DNA of 64,000 bases from Candidatus Peregrinibacteria bacterium (lineage in GTDB: Bacteria > Patescibacteriota > Gracilibacteria > UBA1369 > LOWO2-01-FULL-3): NCBI GenBank assembly GCA_018655275.1, contig JABIJZ010000004.1, positions 186,001 to 250,000 on the forward strand, written 5' to 3'. Position 1 is the stretch's first letter. Each line of letters opens with the position of its first letter. Position numbers and translations under genes: made by a program. The notes below the pieces were generated by a model, which was not told where the DNA came from, ran no database searches, and saw only the letters and a list, made by a program, of their open reading frames with translations. Positions 32,628 to 41,396 of the stretch are shown here, piece after piece.

Positions 32628-35600
32628 ATGCAGAATATAGTTTCTTATTTTTCTAGTGACGCATTTAAAGAGTCGGCGGACTTATTTTTGGCTAACGATA
32701 CTGTTACGTATTCGGGGGCCGGAAGCACTTCTTCCAAAGCTCTGGTTGTTTCTGATATTTTTCGTCATGCGGAGGTTGGGAATGTTTTGTGGGTTGTGAA
32801 TAGCTCTGATGAAATGGAAAGGGTGAAAAAATCACTTTCCACTTGGAGTAAAAGAAATGTTTATGGTTACGACGCGGTTAGGGACGAAGATCGTGGGTCG
32901 TTTTCTTTGAATAGCGTGTACGAGAGGGAGAAGATTTTGAGAAAGGTTTCCTTTGTTTCCAAAATGGCTGATGGTGGACAGGCTGTTTTTGTTGTTCCAT
33001 TTTATTCCTTGGAGGAGGAATTTCCTTTGGCGCCCGAATTAAGGGAAAATAGCGTTGTTGTTTCGAGCGGTGATGAGGTTGGAGTTGTGGACTTTATAGA
33101 AAATTTGGTTGAAATGGGGTACGACAATGCCGAGGATGAGTATGTGAAAAAGGGACAGTATTACAAGGTTGGAGAAAGTGTTTTGGTTTACCCTATAGGT
33201 CCGGACGTTGTTTATAGAGTTGATTTTGATTTTAATAAAATAGAAAAAGTTTCTTCTTATGACACGGAGACGAAAAAAGAAACTGGAGCTGTGAAGAAAT
33301 TGCGAATTTATCCCATTGAGTATAGCGAGGAAAAGAAGGGGCTTTTGGATTGTGTTGGGAAAGATGGGGTTGTTTTGGATGATGAGCTTGATGTTACTGA
33401 TGAGTTTTACGATTCTTGGAATAAGTTTATGGAGGACGCGTCGCAAAGGTACAAAACTCTTTCGTTCACTTCGTTCAATGAGGACGAGGAGAACCATCAG
33501 CATTTGCATTTCTACTCTGTTCTGAAATATCGGACTGGGTATGATTTTGCCAATGACCTTCGGGACAAAATTCACGGTGAGTGGAAGACGTTGATTTTTA
33601 CCAAAAAAAGGGACGAGGTTAGTGCTTTGTTGGATGACCAAAAAGTGCCTTTCCGTGAAAAGTTGCCGAAAGATGGGTTTAGCGAAGGCGCAGTTTATTT
33701 GATAGATGTTGATAAAGAAGATGTGTTTCCTCAAGCTTTTCAATCGCCTGATAATAAATTGTTGTTGCTCACCGATGTTGAGATTTCTTTATTGAAAGAG
33801 AAGGTCGACAAACCGGTTTCCCATAAAGTTTTTGAGGATTTTCTTGGGGGGTTGAAGCAGGGAGACTTCGTTGTTCACAGTGATCATGGGATTGCGAAAT
33901 TCCAAGGCTTGGACAGGAAGACTGTTGACGATATTACGCGGGAATATTTAAAATTGGCTTACGCTGAGAACGATAAATTGTTTGTGCCGATTGACCAAGC
34001 GGACAAGGTGGGGAAGTATATTGGGTCTGAAGAATTGATGCCGAAGTTGACTCGTCTTGGCTCTGCTGAGTGGTCTACTTTGACAAATAAAGTTAGAAAA
34101 GAAACTCAGAAAATTGCTAAAGAATTGTTAGCATTGTATGCGGAAAGAAGCGCTGCTGTTGGGTTTGCTTATAAGAAAGATCTTTCTGTGCAGGACGAGT
34201 TTGAAAAGACCTTTCCTTACGAGGAAACGCCGGGGCAGATCAAAGCTATTAACGACGTGAAGTCCGACATGGAAAGCGACGAGCCGATGGATCGATTGAT
34301 TTGTGGAGATGTTGGGTTTGGCAAGACCGAGGTTGCCATGAGGGCCGCTTTTAAGGCCGTTCAGGACGGCAAACAAGTTGCGTTGGTGTCACCAATCACT
34401 ATTCTGACTGACCAGCATTACAGGTCCTTTAAAAAGCGAATGGAGCCATTCCATGTTCGTATAGAAATGCTGTCGCGTTTCAAATCTGCGAAGGACCAAA
34501 AGGTTGCTTTGACGCGGTTGGAAAAAGGTGAGGCCGATATTGTTATTGGGACTCATCGATTGTTGCAGCCGGACGTGAAATTTAAAAACTTGGGTTTGAT
34601 AATTGTGGATGAGGAGCAGAGGTTTGGTGTTGGGCAAAAAGAAAAATTGAAGGAAATGAGGGCCGAAGTGGACATCCTTACTTTGACTGCTACGCCGATC
34701 CCGAGGACTTTGAATATTTGTTTAAACAAGTTGCGAGATATCACGACAATCACAACTCCGCCGCCTGGCAGATTGCCTGTGATTACGGAGGTTCGAAAGT
34801 ATTCACCTGGGCTTGTGCGCGATGCGGTTTTGCGTGAAGTTGCGAGAGGTGGGCAGGTTTATTTCTTGCACAATAAAGTTCAGACGATCGACAGTACTGC
34901 TGAGAAATTGCGCGAGTTGGTGCCGGAGGCTACGTTTGGAGTGGCTCACGGAAAACTTGGAAGTGGTGATTTGGAAGAGAGAGTTGTTTCGTTCAAAGAG
35001 GGTAAATTTGATGTTTTGGTTTCGTCTACAATTATTGAAAATGGAATTGATTTGGCGAATGCGAACACTTTGATTGTCAACAATGCTGAGAAATTTGGGT
35101 TGGCGCAGTTGTATCAATTGCGTGGACGTGTTGGGCGGTCTAAAACCCAAGCGTATGCGTATTTTATGTATCACGGTCAGAGATTGAAACTTGATGCGAA
35201 GAAGCGGTTGCGGGCAATAGTTGAGGCTTCGGATCTTGGTAGTGGTTTCCAAATTGCGATGAAGGATCTTGAGATTCGTGGTGCTGGGGACATCTTGGGT
35301 GCGAACCAACATGGTGTTATCAATGTTGTTGGTGTCACGCATTTCATGAGGATGTTGAATAAAGCTGTTGAGGATTTGAAAGCTGGTCGAGCGGGTGGGC
35401 CTGGAGTTGCGGAGGAGCAGGAAGTTTCCATAGAGCTGCCTATACCTGCGTTCATTCCTGATCAATATATTGTTAATTCTAAGGATAAAATTGGTGTGTA
35501 TCAAAAATTGGCGGCTGTTGGTGAGCTGGCTTATTTGTCAGAAGTTCGTGAAGAGTTGGTGCAGGAATTTGGAAAAATGCCGAGGGAGGTTTTGAATTTG

Positions 35601-35879
35601 TTTAGAATTATTGAGGTGAAGATTTTGTCGAAAAAGGCTGGGTTGACGAATGTTCGAGCGGAGACTGTGATGGGAGGGAAGGAGAAGGAAATTGTTTTGA
35701 CTATGGGGGACCGTGTAACTCCAGCACATATAATCTCGTTGCTGGAATACAGTCCGTCTTGGACTGTTGGTGGAACGAAACTGCGAGTTCGGATTGGGGA
35801 TTTGGGAATGCAGTGGTTTGAGGAGCTCAAGGAATGTATTGGTCGTTTGGGGAAGAAGGCGAAGCATGGGAAGAGGTAG
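32628..35879 (+). CDS. mfd: Transcription-repair coupling factor
   Basis: 1083 aa. UvrB-like N-terminal region, RNA-polymerase-interaction module starting at GDFVVHSDHGIAKFQGL (about 413), helicase motor with Walker A CGDVGFGKTEVAMRAAF (about 560), DEEQ box VDEEQRFGVGQKEKLK (about 660), TATPIPRTL, and QLRGRVGRSKTQAYAYFMY. The C-terminal TRCF domain is present. Removes stalled RNA polymerase and recruits UvrA. Probably co-transcribed with dnaN. Confidence 0.97.
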   Translation: MQNIVSYFSSDAFKESADLFLANDTVTYSGAGSTSSKALVVSDIFRHAEVGNVLWVVNSSDEMERVKKSLSTWSKRNVYGYDAVRDEDRGSFSLNSVYEREKILRKVSFVSKMADGGQAVFVVPFYSLEEEFPLAPELRENSVVVSSGDEVGVVDFIENLVEMGYDNAEDEYVKKGQYYKVGESVLVYPIGPDVVYRVDFDFNKIEKVSSYDTETKKETGAVKKLRIYPIEYSEEKKGLLDCVGKDGVVLDDELDVTDEFYDSWNKFMEDASQRYKTLSFTSFNEDEENHQHLHFYSVLKYRTGYDFANDLRDKIHGEWKTLIFTKKRDEVSALLDDQKVPFREKLPKDGFSEGAVYLIDVDKEDVFPQAFQSPDNKLLLLTDVEISLLKEKVDKPVSHKVFEDFLGGLKQGDFVVHSDHGIAKFQGLDRKTVDDITREYLKLAYAENDKLFVPIDQADKVGKYIGSEELMPKLTRLGSAEWSTLTNKVRKETQKIAKELLALYAERSAAVGFAYKKDLSVQDEFEKTFPYEETPGQIKAINDVKSDMESDEPMDRLICGDVGFGKTEVAMRAAFKAVQDGKQVALVSPITILTDQHYRSFKKRMEPFHVRIEMLSRFKSAKDQKVALTRLEKGEADIVIGTHRLLQPDVKFKNLGLIIVDEEQRFGVGQKEKLKEMRAEVDILTLTATPIPRTLNICLNKLRDITTITTPPPGRLPVITEVRKYSPGLVRDAVLREVARGGQVYFLHNKVQTIDSTAEKLRELVPEATFGVAHGKLGSGDLEERVVSFKEGKFDVLVSSTIIENGIDLANANTLIVNNAEKFGLAQLYQLRGRVGRSKTQAYAYFMYHGQRLKLDAKKRLRAIVEASDLGSGFQIAMKDLEIRGAGDILGANQHGVINVVGVTHFMRMLNKAVEDLKAGRAGGPGVAEEQEVSIELPIPAFIPDQYIVNSKDKIGVYQKLAAVGELAYLSEVREELVQEFGKMPREVLNLFRIIEVKILSKKAGLTNVRAETVMGGKEKEIVLTMGDRVTPAHIISLLEYSPSWTVGGTKLRVRIGDLGMQWFEELKECIGRLGKKAKHGKR

Positions 35880-35906
35880 GTGGAGGTGTGTTTCAGGTTG
35901 GGTGGG

Positions 35907-35985
35907 GTTGACGATGGGGAGGGGTGTGGTTTGTTTTTCCACGGCCGGATTTTTTACAGGTTGGGTTTCTGGAGCCGTGGAAAAT
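35907..35985 (+). repeat. Hairpin repeat family 2, copy A, upstream of the Y1 transposase
   Basis: 79 bp. Begins GTTGACG, then a G-rich stretch, then a perfect 11-bp stem TTTTCCACGGC/GCCGTGGAAAA (35935-35945 and 35974-35984) enclosing a loop with TTTTTACAGGTTGGGTTT. The same unit recurs at 56659-56736. Its place 61 bp upstream of a REP-type transposase suggests a REP/BIME-like target. Confidence 0.85.
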
Positions 35986-36045
35986 TAAGAAAAATTTAAG
36001 GTTTTTGTAAACTTTTTGTAAGGTTGGAGTGGTAGGCTTGGGAAC

Positions 36046-36471
36046 ATGGCGTACCGTATGTGTAAATTTCGAAATCGCAGGTTTTACCACGTTGTTAATC
36101 GCGGGAAAAATAAGCAAAAAGTCTTTTTTGACGAGGAGGATTACGGGAAATTTGGCGAACTTGTTGGGCGTTTCGGAAAGGGGCGTGTGGAGGTTGTTGC
36201 TTATGCGCTTTTGCCAAATCATTATCATTTTTTATTGAAACAGGTGGGGGTGGACGGTGTCCAAAAATTTATGATGATTTTACAGAGCACGTATTCTTGT
36301 CATCTTGGCCGAAAAGTTGTGAGCAGGAAGGGGCGGATTTTTGAGGGGAATTTTTATGCGTCGTTGATTGAGGGGGACAAGCATTTTTACAATGTACTTG
36401 ATTATATTGTAAGGAATCCAGCTAGACATAAAATGTCTAATTTGGGGTTGAGTGGAGTGTCGAGAAAATAG
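36046..36471 (+). CDS. REP-associated tyrosine transposase (Y1 HUH family, RAYT)
   Basis: 141 aa of the Y1 transposase family (PF01797). FYHVVNRGKNKQKVFFDEED is the usual N-terminal strand, the HUH motif is YALLPNHYHFLLK (about 52-64), and the catalytic Tyr lies in VLDYIVRNPARHKMSN (about 120). Enzymes of this family cut single-stranded DNA next to small palindromes; RAYTs are thought to spread REP elements. Complete start to stop, slightly short. No inverted-repeat IS ends or second ORF, so a domesticated single-copy RAYT is likelier than a full IS200. Confidence 0.9.
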   Translation: MAYRMCKFRNRRFYHVVNRGKNKQKVFFDEEDYGKFGELVGRFGKGRVEVVAYALLPNHYHFLLKQVGVDGVQKFMMILQSTYSCHLGRKVVSRKGRIFEGNFYASLIEGDKHFYNVLDYIVRNPARHKMSNLGLSGVSRK

Positions 36472-36490
36472 GTGGGATGAGGCTTACACC

Positions 36491-36518
36491 TTGATTTTCC
36501 GTTTTTTTTATGTAAAAT
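36491..36518 (+). promoter_or_regulatory. Promoter of the response regulator gene
   Basis: TTGATT, 16 nt, TAAAAT, ending 9 nt before the ATG; nearly leaderless. Confidence 0.55.
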
Positions 36519-36527
36519 CTTCGGGCA

Positions 36528-37154
36528 ATGGTTACATCAAGCTTACAATTAGGTGCTGATAGGAAGGGGGACCCTACGATTTGTACTCCTCACCAAGAAG
36601 GGCTTGTGGTTGCTGCGGTTGACGACGACGCTGATTACCAGTATTTGGCTGACAGGGATTTAGCTTCGCACATGGAGTGCGTTGGAGAGCTTCATTTTCT
36701 TGATGATGGCGATCACTTTGTCAATTTTGTTGTTGATAGGGTTAGAAGCGGCAGGATTCCTGATGTGGTGTTGAGTGATGTTCGTATGAATAGGCTTGAT
36801 GGTATTGAAGCTGTGCAGACTTTGATAAGAGAGGTTGGTAGTGTGGTTCGAGATAAAATGAAATTGGTGTTTTGGAGCACTGGGCTTGGGGGTGAAGTTT
36901 GTGCGAGGGAGCTAGGGGTGTTGCTTCAAAAAGAGCCTTGGATTCTTGGAATTGTGGGGAAGGAAGACCCTGCACCTTGGGGGGATCTTCTCAATGTTGT
37001 TGTGGGTAGCCGTGAGGAAAGTGCTGCCTCTATAGCAAATCTTAGACGGGCGACCAGGAAGTTTTTCGACACTCGTGGGTATGGACACCTTTTGTCTGAG
37101 GATTTTGTGGGGTTGGAGAGTGTGGATGGAGATGCTCATAGTTTCGTTGGCTAG
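36528..37154 (+). CDS. Stand-alone receiver-domain response regulator
   Basis: 208 aa. The receiver has acidic cluster AAVDDDADYQYL (about 29-40), phosphoacceptor Asp in PDVVLSDVRMNRLDGIE (about 84), Ser/Thr in LVFWSTG (about 113) and the conserved Lys in IVGKEDPAPW (about 139). No output domain; the C-terminal 65 residues are helical and unassigned. No histidine kinase in the window, so the partner is unknown. Confidence 0.8.
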   Translation: MVTSSLQLGADRKGDPTICTPHQEGLVVAAVDDDADYQYLADRDLASHMECVGELHFLDDGDHFVNFVVDRVRSGRIPDVVLSDVRMNRLDGIEAVQTLIREVGSVVRDKMKLVFWSTGLGGEVCARELGVLLQKEPWILGIVGKEDPAPWGDLLNVVVGSREESAASIANLRRATRKFFDTRGYGHLLSEDFVGLESVDGDAHSFVG

Positions 37155-37157
37155 GGA

Positions 37158-37186
37158 TTGTCAAAAACGTCGATATAAGGTATAGT
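37158..37186 (+). promoter_or_regulatory. ssrA promoter
   Basis: TTGTCA, 17 nt, TATAGT. Predicted start about 20 nt before the mature tmRNA 5' end. Confidence 0.6.
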
Positions 37187-37213
37187 TGTTTAGCTTTAAG
37201 TTCTTTGAAATGT

Positions 37214-37637
37214 GGGGATGTATTTGGCATTCGATGGGAAGTCTCAAGAATGCTTAGTTGCAATCCGGTCGTCGCGTTGTCCGGCCGTTACAAACGTCCA
37301 ACGCAAATTAAGTGCTAAACCACTTACTAGACTACTTACTGCACTACGAATGGAAGAGCTTTCTGCACTTCCTGTGGCTGCTTAAGTGTCACGCCTCTCT
37401 TTTTTAAGAGAGCCGTCTTTCTTTCCGACACCTTCTGGGTCTGAAAGGCGTAATTTAGAGGGTTAGCTTTTGGTCTCCGCTGTTCTAGGTGGCCTTGAGT
37501 GAAATTTAATAGGAATAAGCCAAGTTGTTTTTCGTTCGTTTTTTATAGCTTGGATGAAAATTTTAAGACGAAACATGATTGTAGGCGCTAAACTTTCTTC
37601 TTCTCAGACCCGGGTTCGACTCCCGGCATCTCCACCA
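37214..37637 (+). ncRNA. ssrA: Transfer-messenger RNA (tmRNA)
   Basis: 424 nt. The acceptor stem pairs GGGGATG (37214-37220) with CATCTCC (37627-37633), followed by encoded ACCA. T-arm CCGGG-TTCGACT-CCCGG is at 37610-37626. The 5' part GGCATTCGATGGG is typical of tmRNA. The tag frame ends GCA CTT CCT GTG GCT GCT TAA (stop at 37383-37385), giving a C-terminal ALPVAA degron. That frame is open back through ACA AAC GTC CAA, so the tag could be about 30 residues; I cannot fix the resume codon. Rescues stalled ribosomes with SmpB, which is not in the window. Confidence 0.95.
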
Positions 37638-37645
37638 AAAATTTA

Positions 37646-38203
37646 TCAAACTCTCTCACAATACTCCTTGCTCTCTGTGTTTACCCTTATGTTGTCGCCT
37701 TCATTTATGAACAACGGTACTTGTATGACGAGGCCGGTTTCGAGGGTGGCTGGTTTGCTGCCGCCTGAAGCTGTGTCGCCTTTTACTCCTGGGTCAACTT
37801 GTGTGACTTTTAGGCTAACTTTTGGAGGAAGATTTACGTTGGCGGGGGTGCCGTTTACGTTTTGGATGTCTACGGTTTCGCCTTCAACGAGGAAGTTTGT
37901 TTGGTCTCCGAGGTTGTCTACTGGAAGTTCGAATTGTTCGAAGCTTTCTTGGTCCATGAAGAAGTAGTTTGCGGTGTCGTTGTAGAGGTACTGGGCTTTA
38001 CTGTATCTGACTTCTGCTGGTTCGAGCTTGTCGTTTCCTTGGAAAGTTTTTTGGACTACTGCGCCTGTGATGAGATTTTTCATCTTGGTTTTCATGACTC
38101 CTGCGCCTCGTGCTTGTTTTGAATGTTGAGATGCTGTGACGATAAATGCTTGGCCGTCGATGTTCACGGCTGTGCCGATTTTGAGATCTGTGATTCCGTA
38201 CAT
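37646..38203 (-). CDS. efp: Elongation factor P
   Basis: 185 aa, all three domains: KOW-like N-terminus, middle domain, C-terminal OB fold ending GDNIRVNTESKEYCERV. Promotes peptide bond formation at polyproline stretches. The tip that carries the modified Lys34 in E. coli (KPGKGQA) reads KQARGAG, so the functional residue is Arg32, as in EarP-type EF-P, without the flanking Pro. No modifying enzyme is seen nearby. Converges with tmRNA, 8 nt apart. Confidence 0.95.
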   Translation of the reverse strand: MYGITDLKIGTAVNIDGQAFIVTASQHSKQARGAGVMKTKMKNLITGAVVQKTFQGNDKLEPAEVRYSKAQYLYNDTANYFFMDQESFEQFELPVDNLGDQTNFLVEGETVDIQNVNGTPANVNLPPKVSLKVTQVDPGVKGDTASGGSKPATLETGLVIQVPLFINEGDNIRVNTESKEYCERV

Positions 38204-38236
38204 AGTGAATTTAGTTATTTTGTGATTGCTGGCGTT

Positions 38237-38264
38237 ATTTTAGTGTAAATTTATGTTATTGCAA
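38237..38264 (-). promoter_or_regulatory. efp promoter
   Basis: Minus strand TTGCAA, 16 nt, TAAAAT, overlapping the 3' end of the preceding gene; leader about 30 nt. Confidence 0.55.
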
Positions 38265-38666
38265 GGTCTCCGGGTTTGTCTTTGGGGTGTCTTTTCTTAA
38301 TACATAATCAACGCCGTATAGCTTGAAGAGGAGTCTGCGGATTTCGTTTCTGTGGGCTCGCGAAGTTTCGTCGGGGTCTTGAAGAACTGTGTTTGGTGAG
38401 AAGGTCGAGAGTCTTTGACCTAAGATTTGGCGAAGTTGTTTGAGGATTTCATCTAAAGGTGTTTCATCCCTGATTAAATCAACGATTTTTTGATGTACAG
38501 TTGCGAGTTCCTCCTCAATAAATATTGCCGTGAGGACGTGAATCGTTGCTTCTGTGGTTTTTATTTGTCCTACGGTCGTTGGTGTTGGAGTTCCCCAAGG
38601 ACCTATTCGGGTTTTGTGTGTTTGGGGCTTGGCTAGGCTGGCCCCATCTGGACTTGGTAGTACCAT
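38256..38666 (-). CDS. Hypothetical protein
   Basis: 136 aa. The N-terminal 35 residues are low-complexity (Pro/Thr/Lys/Gly), then a helical domain: HVLTAIFIEEELATVHQKIV, DEILKQLRQILGQRL and NEIRRLLFKLYGVDYVL. Soluble. 9 nt after the aminotransferase stop, so probably the second gene of that unit. No family recognised. Confidence 0.6.
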   Translation of the reverse strand: MVLPSPDGASLAKPQTHKTRIGPWGTPTPTTVGQIKTTEATIHVLTAIFIEEELATVHQKIVDLIRDETPLDEILKQLRQILGQRLSTFSPNTVLQDPDETSRAHRNEIRRLLFKLYGVDYVLRKDTPKTNPETLQ

Positions 38667-38675
38667 GGGGATTTG

Positions 38676-39884
38676 TTAAGCCATAAGTTTTTCTGCCCAT
38701 TCTTTGATTCTTCTTGCTCCTTCGCGGATGTCTTCTTCGGAACTGACGTATGAGAACCGGATGAAGCCTTCGCCGTGTGGGCCGAAGCTTGTTCCGTGGA
38801 GAACAAGCACGTGGGCTTCGCGCATGATTTTGTCTGCTAGTTCCGCTGAGTTGCAGTTTAGTTTTTCACAAAGCGGCTTCGCGTTTGCAAATAAATAGAA
38901 TGTTCCTTTTGGCAAATTGGCGCTGAGACCTGGGATGTCGTTGACTAGGCCGTGGATGAGATCGCGACGTTTTAGATATTCTAGTCGCATTTCTTCGACT
39001 GCTGCTGGGGTTTTTTTGCTTGAGACTGCTTCTTTGAGTGCGAGTTGGTTCATTGATGGTGGACACGAAGTGTCGTTGGTTTGGATGCGTTCGATTACGT
39101 AGCCCATGTGTTTGTTTTTTGTTGCTGACCAACCCATTCGGTATCCGGTCATTGCGTATGTTTTTGAAGCGCCGTTGAGGAGAATTGTTCGATCTTCCAT
39201 TCCTGGATGGTTTAGGATTGATCTGTGTTCTCCTTCGAAAACGATGTGGTCGTAGATTTCGTCAGAAAGAACCCAAAGGTCGTTGTCGACAGCTACTTTT
39301 GCGAGAGCTGCCAAAGTTTCGTCTGAAAAAACTCCTCCCGTTGGGTTACAAGGTGTGTTTACAACCATCAAAACTGTGCGGTCTGTGATTGCTGCTTTGA
39401 CTTCTTCGATGTCTGGTTGGAACCCGAGTTCTTCTTTGAGTGGGATGAATTTTGTTGTTCCGCCTAGGTAGTTTGTGACTGATGCGTAGATTGGCCATGC
39501 TGGATCGAAGACGATCGTTTCGTCCCCTGGATCTACGACCGCGTTGATTGTGTAGAAGGCTGAAGGTTTTGCACCTGAGTGGACTATGATGTCTTCTGTG
39601 TCGAAATCGACGCCTGTCATTTTGCTTGATTGGGCTGCGAGGGCTGTTCGGACTTCGCGTATTCCCGGAGGCGCTGTGTAGTGGGTTTGGTTGTCTTTGA
39701 TTGCTTTGATCGCTGCTTTGTTGATGTGTTTCGGTGTGTTGAATGCGGGTTCGCCGATCTGAAGTCTTATTAATTTTTTTCCATGCGGAGTGAGTTCTTC
39801 TCGTTCGAACTTGTTTGCTTTTATCATTACCGAGAACGCGTCTTCAGTGCCGATGTTGTCTAAACGGGGTGAGAATTTTCGCAT
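38676..39884 (-). CDS. Class I/II PLP-dependent aminotransferase (aspartate aminotransferase-like)
   Basis: 402 aa, full length. LQIGEPAFNTPKHI near 47, TPCNPTGGVF near 180, LSDEIYDHIVFEG near 210 and the PLP-lysine in LLNGASKTYAMTGYRMGW (Lys near 243); substrate Arg in EGFIRFSYV near the end. Matches the AspB/AAT-I fold group that transfers amino groups between Asp, Glu or aromatic amino acids and 2-oxo acids; exact substrate not decided by sequence. Confidence 0.92.
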   Translation of the reverse strand: MRKFSPRLDNIGTEDAFSVMIKANKFEREELTPHGKKLIRLQIGEPAFNTPKHINKAAIKAIKDNQTHYTAPPGIREVRTALAAQSSKMTGVDFDTEDIIVHSGAKPSAFYTINAVVDPGDETIVFDPAWPIYASVTNYLGGTTKFIPLKEELGFQPDIEEVKAAITDRTVLMVVNTPCNPTGGVFSDETLAALAKVAVDNDLWVLSDEIYDHIVFEGEHRSILNHPGMEDRTILLNGASKTYAMTGYRMGWSATKNKHMGYVIERIQTNDTSCPPSMNQLALKEAVSSKKTPAAVEEMRLEYLKRRDLIHGLVNDIPGLSANLPKGTFYLFANAKPLCEKLNCNSAELADKIMREAHVLVLHGTSFGPHGEGFIRFSYVSSEEDIREGARRIKEWAEKLMA

Positions 39885-39909
39885 AGTGTGTAAGGAGTTA
39901 AGGAGTTTA

Positions 39910-40455
39910 CTATTTTGAATAATTTACTTTGTATTTTAGCAGAACTTCGCTTGGTCCCAGTTTGGAAACGCTTGCCAAGGAGAGTTTAAGATTTTTTAAT
40001 TGCTTGTTTTGGAGGCTATTTGCGAATAAGGGGACACCTTTTCCAAATATTTTTGGAGCGATTGTGAGGTATATTTCGTCGATGAGTTTTGCTTTCAAAA
40101 ATGAGGCGTAGATTTCGGATCCGCCGGAAATTACGGCTTTTTTGTGACCGGCTTTTTCTAGTTTTGCGATTATTTTCTTTGGGGTGTCGTTGGTGAATTC
40201 GAGTTTTCCTGGGACTTGGTGGCTTTTGTATTTAGACGGCGTTCTCGTGATGATGATGCGGCGGGTGCCTGGTGTGAGGTGTTTTGCTGCTAGCGCTGCT
40301 TGATAGGTTTTTCTTCCTAGTATTGAGACGCCGGCTTTTTTTAATTCTTTTGAGAAAAAAGCTTTGTCTTTTTTTGACGTCCAATCTACGTCTTTAGAAG
40401 AAGAGGTGGAGATTTTGCCGTCCAATGTGATCGCAGCAATTAAGACTGTTTTCAT
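39910..40455 (-). CDS. Dihydrofolate reductase / RibD C-terminal domain-like reductase
   Basis: 181 aa from the ATG at 40455 (the longer frame lies inside the transketolase gene). TVLIAAITLDGKISTSSSKD, GVSILGRKTYQAAL near 60 and AVISGGSEIYASFLKAKLID near 125 are the family landmarks: substrate strand, NADPH loops, and the GG-S/T motif. Could reduce dihydrofolate or a pteridine/flavin precursor. Start overlaps the transketolase stop by 4 nt (ATGA), indicating coupling. Confidence 0.85.
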   Translation of the reverse strand: MKTVLIAAITLDGKISTSSSKDVDWTSKKDKAFFSKELKKAGVSILGRKTYQAALAAKHLTPGTRRIIITRTPSKYKSHQVPGKLEFTNDTPKKIIAKLEKAGHKKAVISGGSEIYASFLKAKLIDEIYLTIAPKIFGKGVPLFANSLQNKQLKNLKLSLASVSKLGPSEVLLKYKVNYSK

Positions 40456-41396
40456 TTGCGAGTTAGTACTTTTTGTGCTTTTTGAATGATGTTTGCCGAG
40501 GTGCAACCATATTTTTCTGCCAGTTCGGCTGGCTTTCCTGATTCACCGAACGAGTCTATGACGCCCACCAATTCTACTGGCACTGGGGCTTCTTGCGCAA
40601 GCACTTCCAAAACGGCAGATCCCATGCCTCCGTGGATTTGGTGTTCTTCAGCTGTGACGATAGCTTTTGTTTTGGTGGCGCTTTCGAGGATTGTTTTTTT
40701 GTCGATAGGTTTGATTGTGTGAAGATTGATCACTTCGGCTTGGACTCCGGTTTCGGCCAGGGCTTTTGCTGCGGTTAAACTTTCTGCGACCATTGTGCCG
40801 CAGGCTATGATTGTTAGGTCGGTCCCTTCGCGGAGGATATTTGCTTTTCCAACCTGGAATGGGCTGCCTGGTTCAGTGATTGTTGGGACCTTTTCGCGTC
40901 CGAATCGAATGTATACTGGACCGTTTATTTGGGCTGCCTCCATTACTGCTTTGTATGTTTCGTGGTAGTCGGCAGGGGCTAGAATTGTCATGTTTGGGAG
41001 TGTGCGCATTATGGCTAGTTCCTCTAGGGCTTGGTGGCTTGCGCCGTCTGGGCCTACTGAAAGTCCTCCGTGTGCTCCGCCTAATTTTACATTTAGATTA
41101 TTGAGACATATTGTTGTTCTGATTTGTTCCCATGCTCGCCCCGAAAGAAACACTCCGTATGTTGTTGCGAATGGAATGTGGCCGGTGAGCGAGAGGCCTG
41201 CGGCTACGTTTACCATGTTTTGTTCTGCTATTCCTAGGTTGTAGAATTGATTGGGGTGTTTTTCTTTGAATTGGCAGGTCAGAGTTGATTTTGAAAGGTC
41301 TGCGTCGAGCACGAGAACATCCGGATTTTTTGATCCGAGTTCTATTAGGGCGTCAGCCCAGCCTTGTCTTGTTAGTTGTGGTTCTTGATTAACCAT
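40452..41396 (-). CDS. tktB: Transketolase, C-terminal subunit
   Basis: 314 aa, pyrimidine-binding plus C-terminal domains. VLDADLSKSTLTCQFKEKHP, YNLGIAEQNMVNVAAGLS (catalytic Glu in GIAEQNM near 78) and PVYIRFGREKVP are typical of split transketolases. With the upstream N-terminal subunit it would link glycolytic and pentose sugars, including the ribose 5-phosphate used by PdxS. Overlaps the N-terminal subunit gene by 8 nt. Confidence 0.93.
   Translation of the reverse strand: MVNQEPQLTRQGWADALIELGSKNPDVLVLDADLSKSTLTCQFKEKHPNQFYNLGIAEQNMVNVAAGLSLTGHIPFATTYGVFLSGRAWEQIRTTICLNNLNVKLGGAHGGLSVGPDGASHQALEELAIMRTLPNMTILAPADYHETYKAVMEAAQINGPVYIRFGREKVPTITEPGSPFQVGKANILREGTDLTIIACGTMVAESLTAAKALAETGVQAEVINLHTIKPIDKKTILESATKTKAIVTAEEHQIHGGMGSAVLEVLAQEAPVPVELVGVIDSFGESGKPAELAEKYGCTSANIIQKAQKVLTRK

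Noticed and set aside
40456-40506. N-terminal extension of the DHFR/RibD-like reductase
   Set aside because: The extra 17 residues (His/Lys/Ser-rich) lie inside the transketolase gene; the family start MKTVLIAAITLDGK fits the ATG overlap.
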